Assembly (NCBI RefSeq): GCF_050003625.1
Contig: NC_134399.1
Span: 36,844,671 to 36,908,670, forward strand
Direction of reading: 5' to 3'
DNA from: Haematobia irritans
Taxonomy: Eukaryota > Arthropoda > Insecta > Diptera > Muscidae
Length of the DNA stretch: 64,000 bases
Of this stretch, positions 32,611-44,169 are shown in pieces. Below the pieces are notes generated by a model that ran no database searches, was not told the origin of the DNA, and saw only the letters and a list, made by a program, of their open reading frames with translations. The position numbers and the translations under genes are program-made. Each line of letters begins with the position of its first letter. Positions within the stretch are counted from its first letter, which is position 1.

Positions 32611-32974
32611 GATTGTTTTTGGCACGAGTGGTAAACGTTGTTACCAGGGCTGTGGAGTCGAGCCAATTTTGCTCGACTCCGACTCCAGCATTTTTCATCA
32701 GCTCGACTCCGACTCCGGTGTCGACTCCGGGTAATATAACTAAATCTCATCTTAATACCACTAATTTGTAGTTCTATTGTGGGGGTACCGTAAGTGGATC
32801 GATATAAAGTATCGTATTTATTTATGTGTGCACAAAAGGTCTTAATTTCACATTAGATGCCAATTTATATAATAAATTTAAAATTTAATAAATAAAATAA
32901 TAATATAAATACCCATCATAATATGAGAAGATACCAACAGTATATGTATTTGTGGGCCAAAATTATTGATGCTA

Positions 32975-34249
32975 AAGGGTGATACGGTCAAAATTTGGTG
33001 AAGGGAAAACGCGTGTAAATCGGTTAAATCGTTTATTTAAAAAATCAAACTAAATTTCTTTTTCAAGTTCAATTAGTATAAAATTCAGGGAAAATATTCA
33101 GTTAGGCTTTCGCTTTTCCAAATCCGAATTGCCGGGCCTCACGCTTGACACCTGCCATCAGATTTTGTACAGCCACCTTGTCCACCTTCTTCGCCGCAGA
33201 AAGCCAGTTTGCCTTGAACTGCTGCTCGTCCTTAGCAGTTTGTTGGTCTTCTTTAGGTTCCGCTTGATAATAGCCCAGTATTTCTCAATTGGGCGGAGCT
33301 CTGGCGTGTTGGGAGGGTTCTTGTCCTTGGGAACCACCTGCACGTTGTTGGCGGCGTACCACTTCATGGCCTTTTTACCGTAATGGCAAGATGCCAAATC
33401 CGGCCAAAACAGTACGGAACAACCGTGTTTCTTCAGGAAAGGCAGCAGACGTTTATTCAAACACTCTTTCACGTAAATTTCTTGGTTGACAGTCCCGGAA
33501 GCTATGAAAATGCTGCTTTTCAAGCCACAGGTACAGATGGCTTGCCAAACCAGATATTTCTTTGCGAACTTTGACAGTTTTATGTGCTTGAAAATATCTG
33601 CTACCTTTCCCCTTCCTTTTGTCGTATAAAACTCCTGTCCCGGAAGCTGTTTGTAGTCGGCTTTGACGTAGGTTTCGTCGTCCATTACCACGCAGTCAAA
33701 CTTCGTCAGCATCGTCGTGTACAGCCTCCGGGATCGCGCTTTGGCCGTAGTATTTTGTTCATCATCGCGATTTGGAGTCACTACCTTCTTGTAAGTCCGA
33801 TAGTCCGGCTCGTTTTTTGGCTCGATGCACGGTTGTAGACGATACACCCAGCTTATTTGCGGCATCTCGGAGAGAGAGATTAGGGTTTCGCTTGAAACTA
33901 CCGGCAACTCTCTTTGTCGTCTCAGCGGCTTCCGGTTTTCGATTTCCCCCCGATCCAGACTTCCTGGCTGTCGACAAACGTTCCCCAAACACTTTAATTA
34001 CATTTGTAATAGTTGATTTGGCAAGTTTTAGCGATTTTGCCGGCTTTGCGTGCGAGTAGCTCGGATTTTCGCGATGCGCGAGCAAAATTTTGATACGCTG
34101 CTCTTCTTGCTTGGACGGCATTTTGACAACTGAAGAGTGAATTCCAAAATCAAAATAGGAGCAACATTCTACACACACACCTTTTTAAATGCAAAATTGA
34201 AATAAATACGTCAAAATTATATTGACCAAATTTTGACCGTATCACCCTT
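32975..34249 (-). mobile_element. DD37E Tc1/mariner-type transposon, copy 3
   Basis: Ends AAGGGTGATACGGTCAAAAT and its complement, TA at 32973-32974 and 34250-34251, 1275 bp. Slightly shorter than copy 2 because part of the right non-coding flank is missing. Confidence 0.95.
33102..34121 (-). pseudogene. DD37E transposase, copy 3 (frameshifted, otherwise near complete)
   Basis: ATG at 34121 opens MPSKQEEQRIKILLAHREN and reads both helix-turn-helix segments to VHRAKKRAGLS. One extra base near 33800 (AAGTCCGATAG, where copy 4 has AAGTCGATAG) shifts frame. The downstream frame 33158-33805 is open with VVMDDETYVKADYKQ, FWPDLASCHYGKKAMKWY and NTPELRPIEKYWAIIKRNLK. Thirty-seven residues separate WPD from the Glu of PIE. 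A second shift near 33235 garbles the C-terminal tail; the usual stop would be at 33102. The closest copy to an intact gene. Confidence 0.93.
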
Positions 34250-34253
34250 TATC

Positions 34254-34580
34254 TCAAATCCTTTAAATTTGTTGCGAGCTATATAGAGGTTTATATTCCC
34301 ATATGCCTGAATTTGAATCTGAATCGATTTAGACAAAATTGTATATACTTCTACAAAATCTATGTACCTAAAACTTAAATCTAACGTTATGGGACGTAAC
34401 ACAATTTTAACAAAAAATAAAAATGCAAGGAAAGTCTAAAGTCGGGCGGGCCGATTAAAGGGCGGGCAATATTTGGGAAATATTTATAATTGATTAGACA
34501 ATTTCGCAAAAATGCATTTATGATTCATTCATTGAAAAATTTGAGTCATTTCTACAAGTTTTCGACTTAGCAGTGAGCAT
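34254..34580 (-). mobile_element. HL3 fragment
   Basis: CTACAAAATCTATG and GCAAGGAAAGTCTAAAGTCG match HL3 sequence near its 3' end, but out of normal order and degraded. No ends. Confidence 0.5.
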
Positions 34581-34589
34581 ACAATTTTG

Positions 34590-35670
34590 GAAAAATTTTT
34601 GTCTAGTAAATAAAATTTTGCAAAGTTTTATATAGAAATAAAATTTTGCAAAATTTTCTACAGAAACAGAATTTTGACTAAATTTTCTATAGAAATAAAA
34701 TTTTGGCAAAATTTTCTATAGAAATCAAATTTTGACCAAATATATAGAAATAAAATTTTGAATAAAATGTTTATAGAAATAAAAGTTTGAAAAAATTATC
34801 AAGAGAAATACAATTAAAAAAAAAAAAAAAAAAAACAAACAAATTGTGTAGCAATCAAAATTTTGCAAAATTTTCTATAGAAATAAAATTTTGCAAAATA
34901 TTCTATAGAAACAAAATTTTGACTAAATTTTATATAGAAGAAAATATTTCTATAGTAATAAAATTTTGAATACATTTTTAATAGCAGTGAGTATCAGTGA
35001 GCATCAGTAAGAAAAACATTTTGAGAAAATTTGCTATAGAAATAAAATTTGACAATTTTTTCTTATAGAAATAAAATTTTGAAAAATTATCATCAAAAAT
35101 ACAATTTTAGAAAAATGTTTGTGTAGTAAATAAAATTCTGCAAAATATTCTACAGAAACAAAATTTCGACTAAATTTTCTATAGAAATAAAATTTTGACA
35201 AAATTTCTCTTACTATAAAATTTTGGCAAAATTTTCTATAGAAATAAAATTTTGACCAAATTTTCTAATAAAAAAATCTATTACTATAAAATTTTTGCAA
35301 AATTTTCTATAGTAATAAAAATTTGACTTAAATTTTTATAGAAATAAAATTATCAATAGAAATAAAATTTTGAAAAAATTTTTGTGGAACAAACAAAATT
35401 TTGCAAAATTTTCTATAGAAATAAAATTTTGCAAAATATTCTATAGAAACAAAACTTTTACTCAATTTTCTATAGAAATAAAACTTTGACTAAATTTTCT
35501 ATAAAAAAAAAAACATATTTCTATAGTAATCAAAATTTTTAATAAATTTTTTATAGAAATAAAATTTTGACAAAAGTTGCTGTAGAAATAAAATTTTGAC
35601 AAAACTTTTTATAGAAATAACATTTTGACAAAATTTTCTACAAAAAACAATTTTGAAAAAATTTTCTGTC
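34590..35670 (-). repeat. Long 29-bp-type array
   Basis: About 1.1 kb of AAATTTTCTATAGAAATAAA units with A-rich interruptions, for example poly(A) near 34816-34835. Frames inside are artefacts. Confidence 0.88.
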
Positions 35671-36315
35671 AATATTCCACATATGTTATGTATATGGCCT
35701 TAAAATAAAATTAAAAAAAAATTATTTCTATTGTTCGAAATATTTTAAATAAATTGATATGGGCATTAAAATGGATCGATCCAGCCCATCTGCTAGTCTA
35801 CCATTCTAGGAAACTAGACGTAATTGGAAGTTGATTTTCATTTACAATCATGCTGTACATAGATCGCATGAATAACGAAATGGAAACTAATTTGCGTAAA
35901 ACTTGCTTAGTTGCAAAAATGTGAAGTGTTTTACAAAATTTGATTTAGCCGGAGTCGAGCGACTCCAGCAAAATCTTCAGACTACGACTCCAAGACTCCG
36001 ACTCCGGCTCCACAGCCCTGGTGGTTACCACACATTGTTAAAGATCAAGCCTTGCCGGCTTCTAATTTCCTCTTCTAGAGCCACCAAAATATAAAAATTA
36101 TTAAAAAATTGTGTTGAGTGAAAAAGTCCCTACATCCCTATAAGACGCTGAAGATTAGAAAAAAATACCATACATGGAGGGAATTTCTCCTACTTCTGGC
36201 AACACTGCTTCCTTTATTCTTAAAATAAAGTAAATATTTGGGAGGGCAGTTTTGGAAGTGCTTTTAAGGTTGCGCCTTTAGAAGTACTTCCAATTTTTTT
36301 TTTTTTGCTGTGGGA

Positions 36316-36512
36316 CTACATATAGGCCAACTTATAATTTTGGAAACAGTGTTAAGACGAATCAAGATGCCTTATCATGGGCAACTGTTTCCAAAACCCA
36401 CGTAATTCGATTGTGGATGACAGTCTTTCGCAGAACTTTGTTCACAATCTATGGTGAAGTGTATATAAGATTCGGCCTGTCCAAACTTTCGACCGAATAT
36501 ACTTGTTTGGTA
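36316..36512 (+). mobile_element. HL1 3'-terminal fragment
   Basis: Resembles the HL1 end region: AATTCGATTGTGGATGACAG, GGTGAAGTGTATATAAGATT, a mutated hairpin TTCGGCCTGTCCAAA and AATATACTTGT. Older than the other copies. Confidence 0.65.
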
Positions 36513-39093
36513 ATGTCAACTTTATCAAGTTTTCCAAAAGTAAAAATTTTGATTGACAATCCAATCTCGTGGCAACCGATCTAAAACTCAGCAGGTCCAG
36601 AAATTTCCCACGAATTGTGAAAATTTGAAAGTCATTAAAAAACGGCTACTTAACGGTTTTCAAAGAATTAACATCAAAGGCATGTGCAAATCATCGTTTA
36701 TCCATACATTGACCTTCCCTGCATCATTCATCAATCATTAAGGGGGGTTTCCTCAAAGTCAAGGTTCAGCAAAACAAAAAAAAAATTAAAATTAGCAAAA
36801 AATGACAGGGGGTAAATCGCAGCAATTGTATGGTGTGCTACAGTGAATTAGGCTTTTGGTCTAGAAGTGTGACAGTCACACAGTGATAACTTATGATCTT
36901 AAAAATACCAAAAAAAAGAACAATCACCGCCACAGTACAATAGTTTCGTTATGTCATGCAAGTCCATTTAGAAAAAAATAGTGCATCAAATCTTTAATTA
37001 AACCCTAATATATCACAAACAAATATCCTGAAGAAATAAAAAAAAAACTGGTGTAAAAAACTCCTAGAAATCAAATAAAAATCAATGGGAATTTATTCAA
37101 ATCAAGTGACAAACTCCTAATTAACCTACCCCAGAGTAAATATTGTCAGAGAGAGGAAAATAGAAAAAAAAACAACTCCACAAATGAGACCCACAATGAT
37201 AATGCGGCTACTAAAAAATTACTATAAATTCCGGGGTGATGGAAAAAATTAGGGCATAACGACCTTTTTTACTAGGATATTTTTTACATTTTTTTTATTT
37301 TTTTTTTTTGTATATAGGTAATTTTTAAATCTAATTTGTATTTGTTTTCTATCCAAGGACACCTTAAATTTTTTATAGCTGAGGGTGTCATTTCTGTGTG
37401 TGTTTTTTTTTTTTTTGATTTTTTTGTCGTCTATTCCTTTGGGAGAATCTTGTTTAAGAACTTCCAATTTTAATTTGAGGGTTGTTTTTATCACCTCAAA
37501 AACGTTTCCTTGACAACATTGTCTTTACATGACTTTGCGCCTTCTCAAAACAGGAGTAGCTCTAGCCCACCATAATACTCAAATTTTTGGTTTGCAAATG
37601 AATTTTTAACATTTTCGTCCTAAATAACAGGGATGAGGCAACTGGGATCATGGCATAGAACGCGCATTTCTTATCGAGTTTGTATAGCGATGACGGTGAG
37701 ATGGTAGTAATGGTGGTGGAATTAGCCATGTTCCAATGTAATAATAAATTAACGTCTACTGTTTTGATTTTGGTTCCACTTCAGTTTGTTTGTTTAACGA
37801 CCTTTGAAATTAGAGCAGGAACAGTCTTCTTTTTTTGTTTTTGCATAATTTTTAATTTACATAAACAATTTGTTTGGCTCATGAAAAATACACAAAGTCC
37901 AATGTTTCTCACCTAGCTAAGGGTCAGGATATTTAAACTCCAAAAAAGGGATTCTTCCGGCTATATATTCTATTAATGAGTTTATTTAAAAAATCGTAAA
38001 GATGTTTAATTAGAATCTCCATCTATATGCACATACAAAATAAGTTGGTTGGGACAAACAAATTTTTTGTAAATCTTTATCTGAACAATGAAAAAATTAT
38101 TGTCGTAAGTAAAAAAAAATTTATCCTTAAAATAAACTGAAAGAAATATTAACCTACTATGAAATATGATGCAACCTAAATTTTAGTATACCCAATTAAC
38201 ACAATATTAAGGAAAAATTTCCTTAAAGTAAAGCAATTTTAATTAAAACATATTTATAATCTTAGCTTCAGAACTTTTTTCCTTTATTTTAAATTTAGCA
38301 AGCTTAGGAAAATCTTGGAAATTTGTGTTCCTTCGTTAAAGACGTATGTCTTTGAACTAAGGCAAATTTACCTCAAAGTAAAAAAAATATTTTTGATTTA
38401 AAGAAATCGTCTTTAATTTAACCTTTAGCTGTAAGATAAAACCGCTTCAATTATAGGCCAAGATTTATTTTGGGGATTTTGCATCTTTGGTTTTATTTTT
38501 TGATTAAGAAACAATTTTTTACTTTGGAGTATTTGTTATAATTTGGTTTTTTATACAGGCAATTGTTTGTACGTGAATATCCTTGTTAATATATCGCAAA
38601 AGAGTATGAAAATTCTTTCACTTGTTAAAGAAAATTTCGTAGTTTGAAGGAAAAATTGTAGTTCAAAATTGCAAAAATTTCCCTATTATCATTCGAAGTT
38701 CTAGATGGGCTCATTAAATGAACAAATTAAGCATAAAAATTTACTAAACTCGTGTCACCCACAATATAGTTCAAAATTTCTTAAAAAAAAGTTGAAAAAG
38801 TTGAAATTCGAAATTAGCGCCAAAGACATTTTTATTTGTTTGAACGATATGATTTTCGTAAAAATAAGGAAGAATGCATTCCATATATTAGTTAACATTT
38901 TCCTATATTTATGTATCTCTATACTACAGAATACAAAATTTAACTGAATTTAATTCAAATATGGAATGAATAAAATGGCTAAACTAAATTGATGAACATA
39001 TTTTCCTTTAGTTTCGAAGACACTTTTTTCTGGGTGAACAAACAGATATAAAATGTTTTATTAGTTCACAAAAAAAAAAAAAAAAAAAAAAAA
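36513..39093. other. Apparently single-copy sequence, no gene identified
   Basis: AT-rich with poly(T)/poly(A) tracts (37287-37310, 37405-37420, 39070-39090). Short frames without domains, for example 37680-37916, which has one hydrophobic stretch and no start context I can defend. The end holds a TIR element fragment (38600-39034). Confidence 0.4.
38600..39034. mobile_element. 3' part of a CAC-ended TIR element
   Basis: GCGCCAAAGACATTTTTATT, GGAATGAATAAAATGG and the right end CACTTTTTTCTGGGTG (ending at 39034) match the element at 6651-8058. The left end is not found. Confidence 0.65.
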
Positions 39094-40687
39094 ACAAGTA
39101 TATACGGCCGTAAGTTCGGCAAGGCCGAAGCTTATGTACCCTCCACCATGGATTGCGTAGATACTTCTACTGAAGACTGTCATCCAAAATAGAATTACTT
39201 GGGTTGCGGTAACACTTGCCGATGGCAAGGTACCTTAAAACTTCCTAACACCGTAATATATACCACATAGTCCATACGTCGTATATACTAATCTAAAAAG
39301 GCGTTTAAAGTTTCTATAGAAATAAAATTTTGACAAAATAAAATTTTGACAACATTTCCTATAGAAGTAAAATTTGGAAACAATTTTCTATAGAAATAAA
39401 ATTTGGAAAAATTTTCTATAGAAATAAAATTTTGACAAAATTTTCTATAGAAATAAAATTTGGAAAAAATTTTCTATAGAAATAACATTTTGACAATGTT
39501 TTCTATAAAAATAAAATTTTGATAGATTATTTTTTGCTCGAGTGGCAACCATGATTATGAACCGATATGGACCAATTTTTGTGTGATTGGGGATCGGCTA
39601 TATATAACTATAGACCGATACGGACCAATTTTGGCATGGTTATTAGCGGCCTTATACTAACACCACGTTGCAAATTTCAACCGGATCGGACGAATTTTGC
39701 TCCTCCACACAGATTAAAATAAGTTTGAGAACCAATAACTTTTGTTGGAAAACCAATAACAAAATTTGTTAATTTTCCTGCAACAAACTAATTTGTACTT
39801 TTAATAACCATTATTACAAAAAAATTGTTAGCAATCGTTACCATCAGAAGGCAACAAATAATTTGTATTCTCAGTAACATAATTTGTAAGTAATTTGTTG
39901 AGCATCCAACAGTACAAAATATTTGTTGTTGAACGTTACGTTTAATCCTCAACAAATATTTTTGAATTTGAATGAAAAAATTTGTATGTGGTTTGTTGAA
40001 GTCTATCAATGACCTGTAACAAATTTATTGGTGTATTGGCAAAAACTTAAATTGAAATTGACAGAATTATTGAACCAAAATGGCCGGAACAATTTTGGAG
40101 ATATTTTGTTAAGTATACACAGAGAAGGAATATGACCAAAATTATATTTTTGGACGGGGAACATGTAACATTGTTGTGTCGAAAATCCTATACTCAGTTT
40201 CGTAAATGTATGACGATTTTAAATTTGAGTAGTCCAGGGTATAGCAAGAATTTTGACAACTTTTTGCCCAGTGATATATATATATATATATTCTAGTTAA
40301 TTAGAATTGTAATAACTCTAATCCCGATATTAATATGGTTTTATTAATTATCTCATACAACAAACACATTTAAGAAACTACCAAATTGAAAAACATAAAT
40401 TTCTCACAGACATTTATAAATGCTTTTCTGTATTCTCTGATGAATGAGCTCTCATACACGTGCATGTGCTCATACTCATTTTGTTCTAACGGTATTCTAC
40501 GCATACTTCTTTTAGCTTTCGTACATGTTCTCGATGTGCGCGTAACCAGTCTTGTTATACCCTCCACCATAGGATGGGGGTATATTAACTTTGTCATTCC
40601 GTTTGTAACACATCGAAATATTGTTCTAAGACCCCATAAAGTATATATATTCTGGGTCGTGGTGAAATTCTGAGTCGATCTAAGCAT

Positions 40688-40774
40688 GTCCGTCCGTCCG
40701 TCCGTCTGTCCGTCTGTCCGTCCGTCTGTCCGTCTGTCCGTCCGTCCGTCTGTCCGGCTGTCCGTCCGTCTGTG
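40688..40774 (+). repeat. (GTCY)n microsatellite
   Basis: About 21 tetranucleotides of GTCC/GTCT inside the HL1 core. The same tract is short in sister copies. (TA)n plus (GTCY)n is the signature reported for dipteran mini-me/DINE-1-type elements. Confidence 0.93.
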
Positions 40775-41549
40775 GAAATCACGCTAACTTCCGAACGAAA
40801 CAAGCTATCGACTTGAAACTTGGCACAAGTAGTTGTTATTGATGTAGGTCGGATGGTATTGAAAATGGGCCATATCGGACCACGTTTACGTATAGCCCCC
40901 ACATAAACCGATCCCCAAATTTGGCTTGGGGAGCCTCCCGGAGCAGTAAAAATTCATCCGATCCGGTCGAAATTTGGTACGTGGTCTTAGTATACGGTCT
41001 CTAACAACCATGCAAAAATTGGTCCATATCGGTCCATAATTATATATAGCCCCCATATAAACCGATCCCCAGATTTGACCTCCGGAGCCTCTTGGAGGGC
41101 AAAATTCATCCGATCCGATTGATATTTGGTACCTGATGTTAGTTTACGGCCTCTCATAACCATGCAAAAATTGGTCCATATCGGTCCATAATTATATATA
41201 GCCCCCATATAAACCGATCCCCAGATTTGAACTCCGGAGCCTCTTGGAAGAGCAAAATTCATCCGATCCAGTTGAAATTTGGTACATGGTGTTAGCATAT
41301 GGTCTCTAACAACCATGCAAAAATTGGTCCATATCGGTCCATAATTATATATAGTTCCCATATAAACCGTCCCCAGATTTGACGTCCGGAACCTCTTGGA
41401 GGAGCAAAAGTCATCCGATACGGTTGAAATTTGGTACATTTTGTCAATATATGGCCTCTAACAGCCATGTAAAAATTGGTCCATATCGGTCTTTAGTTAT
41501 ATATAGCCGATGACTTATTACACAAAAATTGGTCCATATCGCCAAAAAT

Positions 41550-42180
41550 AATCTACCAAAACTTTATTTCCATAGAAAATTTTGTCAAATTTTATTACTA
41601 TAGAAAGTTTTGTCAAAATTTAATTTCTATAGAAAGTTTTGTCAAAAGTTTATTTCTATACAAATGTTTGTCAAAATTTTATTTCCATAGAAAATTTTGT
41701 CAAAATTTTATTTCTATAGAAAATTTTGTAATCTACCTAAACTTTATTTCCATAGAAAATTTTGTCAAATTTTATTACTATAGAAAGTTTTGTTAAAACT
41801 TCATTTCTATAGAAAGTTTAGTCAAAAGTTTATTTCTATAGAAATGTTTGTCAAAATTTTATTTCTATAGAAAATTTTGTAAAAAATTTATTTCTGTAGA
41901 AAATTTTGTCAACATTTTATTTCTGTACAAAATTTTGTCAAAATTTTATTTCTATACAATATTTTGTCAACATTTTACTTCCATAGAAAATTTTGTCAAC
42001 ATTTTATTTCTATAGAAAATTTTGTCAAGTTTTTATTTCTATAGAAAATTTTGTCAAATTTTTATTTCTATAGAAAATTTTGTCAAAATTTTATTTCTAT
42101 AGAAAATTTTGTCAAGGTTTCATTTCTATAGAAAATTTTGTCAAAATTTTATTTCTATAGAAAATTTTGTCAAACTAGAT
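41550..42180 (+). repeat. 29-bp tandem array
   Basis: About 20 units of TTTCTATAGAAAATTTTG plus TCAAAATTTTA. The last six or so are nearly identical, the first ones divergent. Confidence 0.92.
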
Positions 42181-43552
42181 TATATACGTATTTAATCGGC
42201 CTTTTTTTGTTTAATATATACCCCGTATGGGCTAACTTACAATTTAGAAGACAGTGTTAAAAAGTTTTACGATACCTTGCCATCGGCAAGTGTTATCGCA
42301 ACCCAAGTAATTCGATTGTGGATGACAGCCTTTAGTAGAAGTTCCTACGCAATCCATTGTGGAGGGTACATAAGATTCGGCCTGGCCGAACTTACGGCCG
42401 TATATACTTGTATTTTTGTTTTCATATCGATAGCAGTCAACTATTTTCGCAACAAAATAATTTGTTGAAAATTCAGAATATTTCTATTATTTCCTCTGTC
42501 AAGCATCTACAAACACATTTCAACAACAAATGCCTGATATTCAATAGACAAATTTGTTGAGCATCAGCAGATTTTACATACAAATAAAGTTGTTAATATT
42601 TATTTCCAGTTATTTTTTTGTGTGCAAGAGGCTCCGGAGATCAAATCTGGGGAACGGTTTATATGGGGCCTATATATAATTATGGACCGATATGGACCAA
42701 TTCTTGCGTGTTACTTAGAGACCACATTCTAACACCATGTTCCAAATTTCAACCGGATCGGATGAATTTTGCTCCTCCAAGAGGCTCCGGAGGACAAATG
42801 TGGGGATCGATTTATATCGGGGCTATATATAATAATGGACCGATATGGACCAATTCTTGCGTGGTTGTTAGAGACCATATACTAACACCACGTACCAAAT
42901 TTCAACCGGATCGGATGAATTTTGCTCCTCAAGAGGGTCCGGAGGTCAAATCTGGGGATCGGTTTATATGGGGGCTATATGTAATTATGGACCGATATGG
43001 ACCAATTTCTCCATGGTTGTTAGAGACCATATACTAACACCATGTACCAAATTTCAGCCGGATCGGATGAAATTTGCTTCTCTTAGAGCAATAGCAAGCC
43101 AAATTTGGGGGTCCGTTTATATGGGGGCTATACGTAAAAGTGGACCGATATGGATCAATTTTTGCATGGTTGTTAGAGACCATATACCAACACAATGGAC
43201 CAAATTTCAGCCGGATCGGATGAAATTTGCTTCTCTTAGAGCAATCGCAAGCCAAATTTGGGGGTCCGTTTATATGGGGGCTATACGTAAAAGTGGACCG
43301 ATATGGCCCATTTGCAATACCATCTGACCTACATCAATAACAACCACTTGTGCCAAGTTTCAAGTCGATAGCTTGTTTCGTTCGGAAGTTAGCGTGATTT
43401 CAACAGACGGACGGACGGACATGCTCAGATCGACTCAGAATTTCACCACGACCCAGAATATATATACTTTATGGGGTCTTAGAGCAATATTTCGATGTGT
43501 TACAAACGGAATGACAAAGTTAATATACCCCCATCCTATGGTGGAGGGTATA

Positions 43553-43815
43553 AAAATTCAACCCAAAGATGCAATATAAGATCTAAAAATTTAATATATC
43601 AGACGATCAAAGATATAAAACATAAAACAACTTTCCACGATTCGTTTCTTAAATATAATGAAAACATTTTTTGAAGCAAAAAAGTTTCTGTTATTTAAAA
43701 TTTCGTTATTGTAAAGAATTTTGTCCTTAATACTGTGTGTATTGCGTGTCTTAAAATTTAAGCTACAAAATCTTCAAATTTGTACCAAATTAATTCTACA
43801 CAGAAAAAACCGTAG
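43553..43815. other. AT-rich spacer, no gene
   Basis: Nothing recognised except CACAGAAAAAACCG at about 43799, which resembles the end of CACA-type TIR elements. Confidence 0.4.
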
Positions 43816-43819
43816 TTAA

Positions 43820-44165
43820 ACTAACCCACCATCATAGAATGGTTATGGATGGGGGTATAATAAGTTCGACATTCTGTTTGCAAAATATCTGTCTGTCTGT
43901 CTGTTGTAATCAGGCTACAGCCCTATCGTCCTGAAATTTGGCACAGATTCGTCTTTTGTCTGAACGCAGGCCAAGCTCGAAGATGGTTTATATTGGTCCA
44001 GGTTTTGATATAGCTCCCATATAAACAGACCCCCGCTTAGAGGTCTTAAGTAAATATACATCGTAATTTTTAACCGATTTGCTTGAAATTCCAAATTTAT
44101 ACATATTTTAAGTCCTTAAAAAGATGTGCTGAATATGGTATGTATCGGTCGATTTTTCGGTATAA
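43820..44165 (+). mobile_element. HL2 5' fragment
   Basis: ACCCACCATCATAGAATGG and GGGGGTATAATAAGTTCG form the HL2 5' hairpin region; a GTCTGTCTGTCTG tract lies near 43890; one array unit (TTTTGATATAGCTCCCATAT). Broken off at a 29-bp-type array. Confidence 0.75.
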
Positions 44166-44169
44166 CCCC

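Larger units (their letters stand above)
32645..36020. mobile_element. hAT-like element with CAGGGCTGTGGAGTCG ends
   Basis: Left CAGGGCTGTGGAGTCGAGCC and right GGCTCCACAGCCCTG. 8-bp duplications GTTGTTAC (32637-32644) and GTGGTTAC (36021-36028) have one mismatch. CGACTCC/GGAGTCG repeats cluster inside both ends. No transposase. Contains a DD37E copy (32975-34249), an HL3 fragment and a long 29-bp array. Confidence 0.87.
31828..36207. mobile_element. Non-autonomous hAT element (CAGTGWTGCCAG ends), outer
   Basis: Left end CAGTGATGCCAGGG at 31828; right end CTGGCAACACTG at 36207. 8-bp duplications CTTCCTGT (31820-31827) and CTTCCTTT (36208-36215) differ at one base. No hAT transposase is visible. 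Of 4380 bp, 3376 belong to a second hAT inserted within. The internal left part holds CCCTACA-type repeats and a 29-bp array. Confidence 0.8.
40556..42411 (+). mobile_element. HL1 Helentron-like element, complete
   Basis: Starts TATACCCTCCACCATAGGAT after T. Expanded (GTCY)n tract 40688-40774. 153-bp array about 40890-41520, 29-bp array 41550-42180, inverted GTGGAGGGTA, hairpin TTCGGCCTGGCCGAA, end ATATACTTGT at 42411. Opposite orientation to the HL1 that surrounds it. Confidence 0.88.
39708..42624. mobile_element. TIR element (CACAGATT..TTTGTGTG) hosting a second HL1
   Basis: Left CACAGATTAAAATAAG, right TTATTTTTTTGTGTG, flanked by CA at 39706-39707 and 42625-42626. The interior has AACAAATTTGTTG-type palindromes on both sides of the HL1 copy (40556-42411). 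A motif CACAGAGAAGGAATATGAC near 40118 matches the end of another short TIR element (62951). Confidence 0.75.
39094..43552 (-). mobile_element. HL1 Helentron-like element split by a TIR element
   Basis: Its 3' end is ACAAGTATATACGGCCG at 39094 (after a run of A's); its 5' end is CATCCTATGGTGGAGGGTAT ending at 43552. The array resumes at 42627 (AGAGGCTCCGGAGATCAAAT) exactly where it broke off at 39707 (TTTTGCTCCTCCA). Contains a 29-bp array at 39300-39530 and a GACGGACGGAC tract near 43408. Confidence 0.87.

Noticed and set aside
30433..36314. One large CACAGC-ended TIR element enclosing the DD41D and hAT stack
   Set aside because: End motifs are suggestive (CACAGCAAAAAA / TTTTTTTGCTGTG) but I found no matching target duplication, so it is not listed as an element.
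37680..37916. Possible small secreted or membrane protein
   Set aside because: Single short frame in poly(T)-rich DNA without supporting context.
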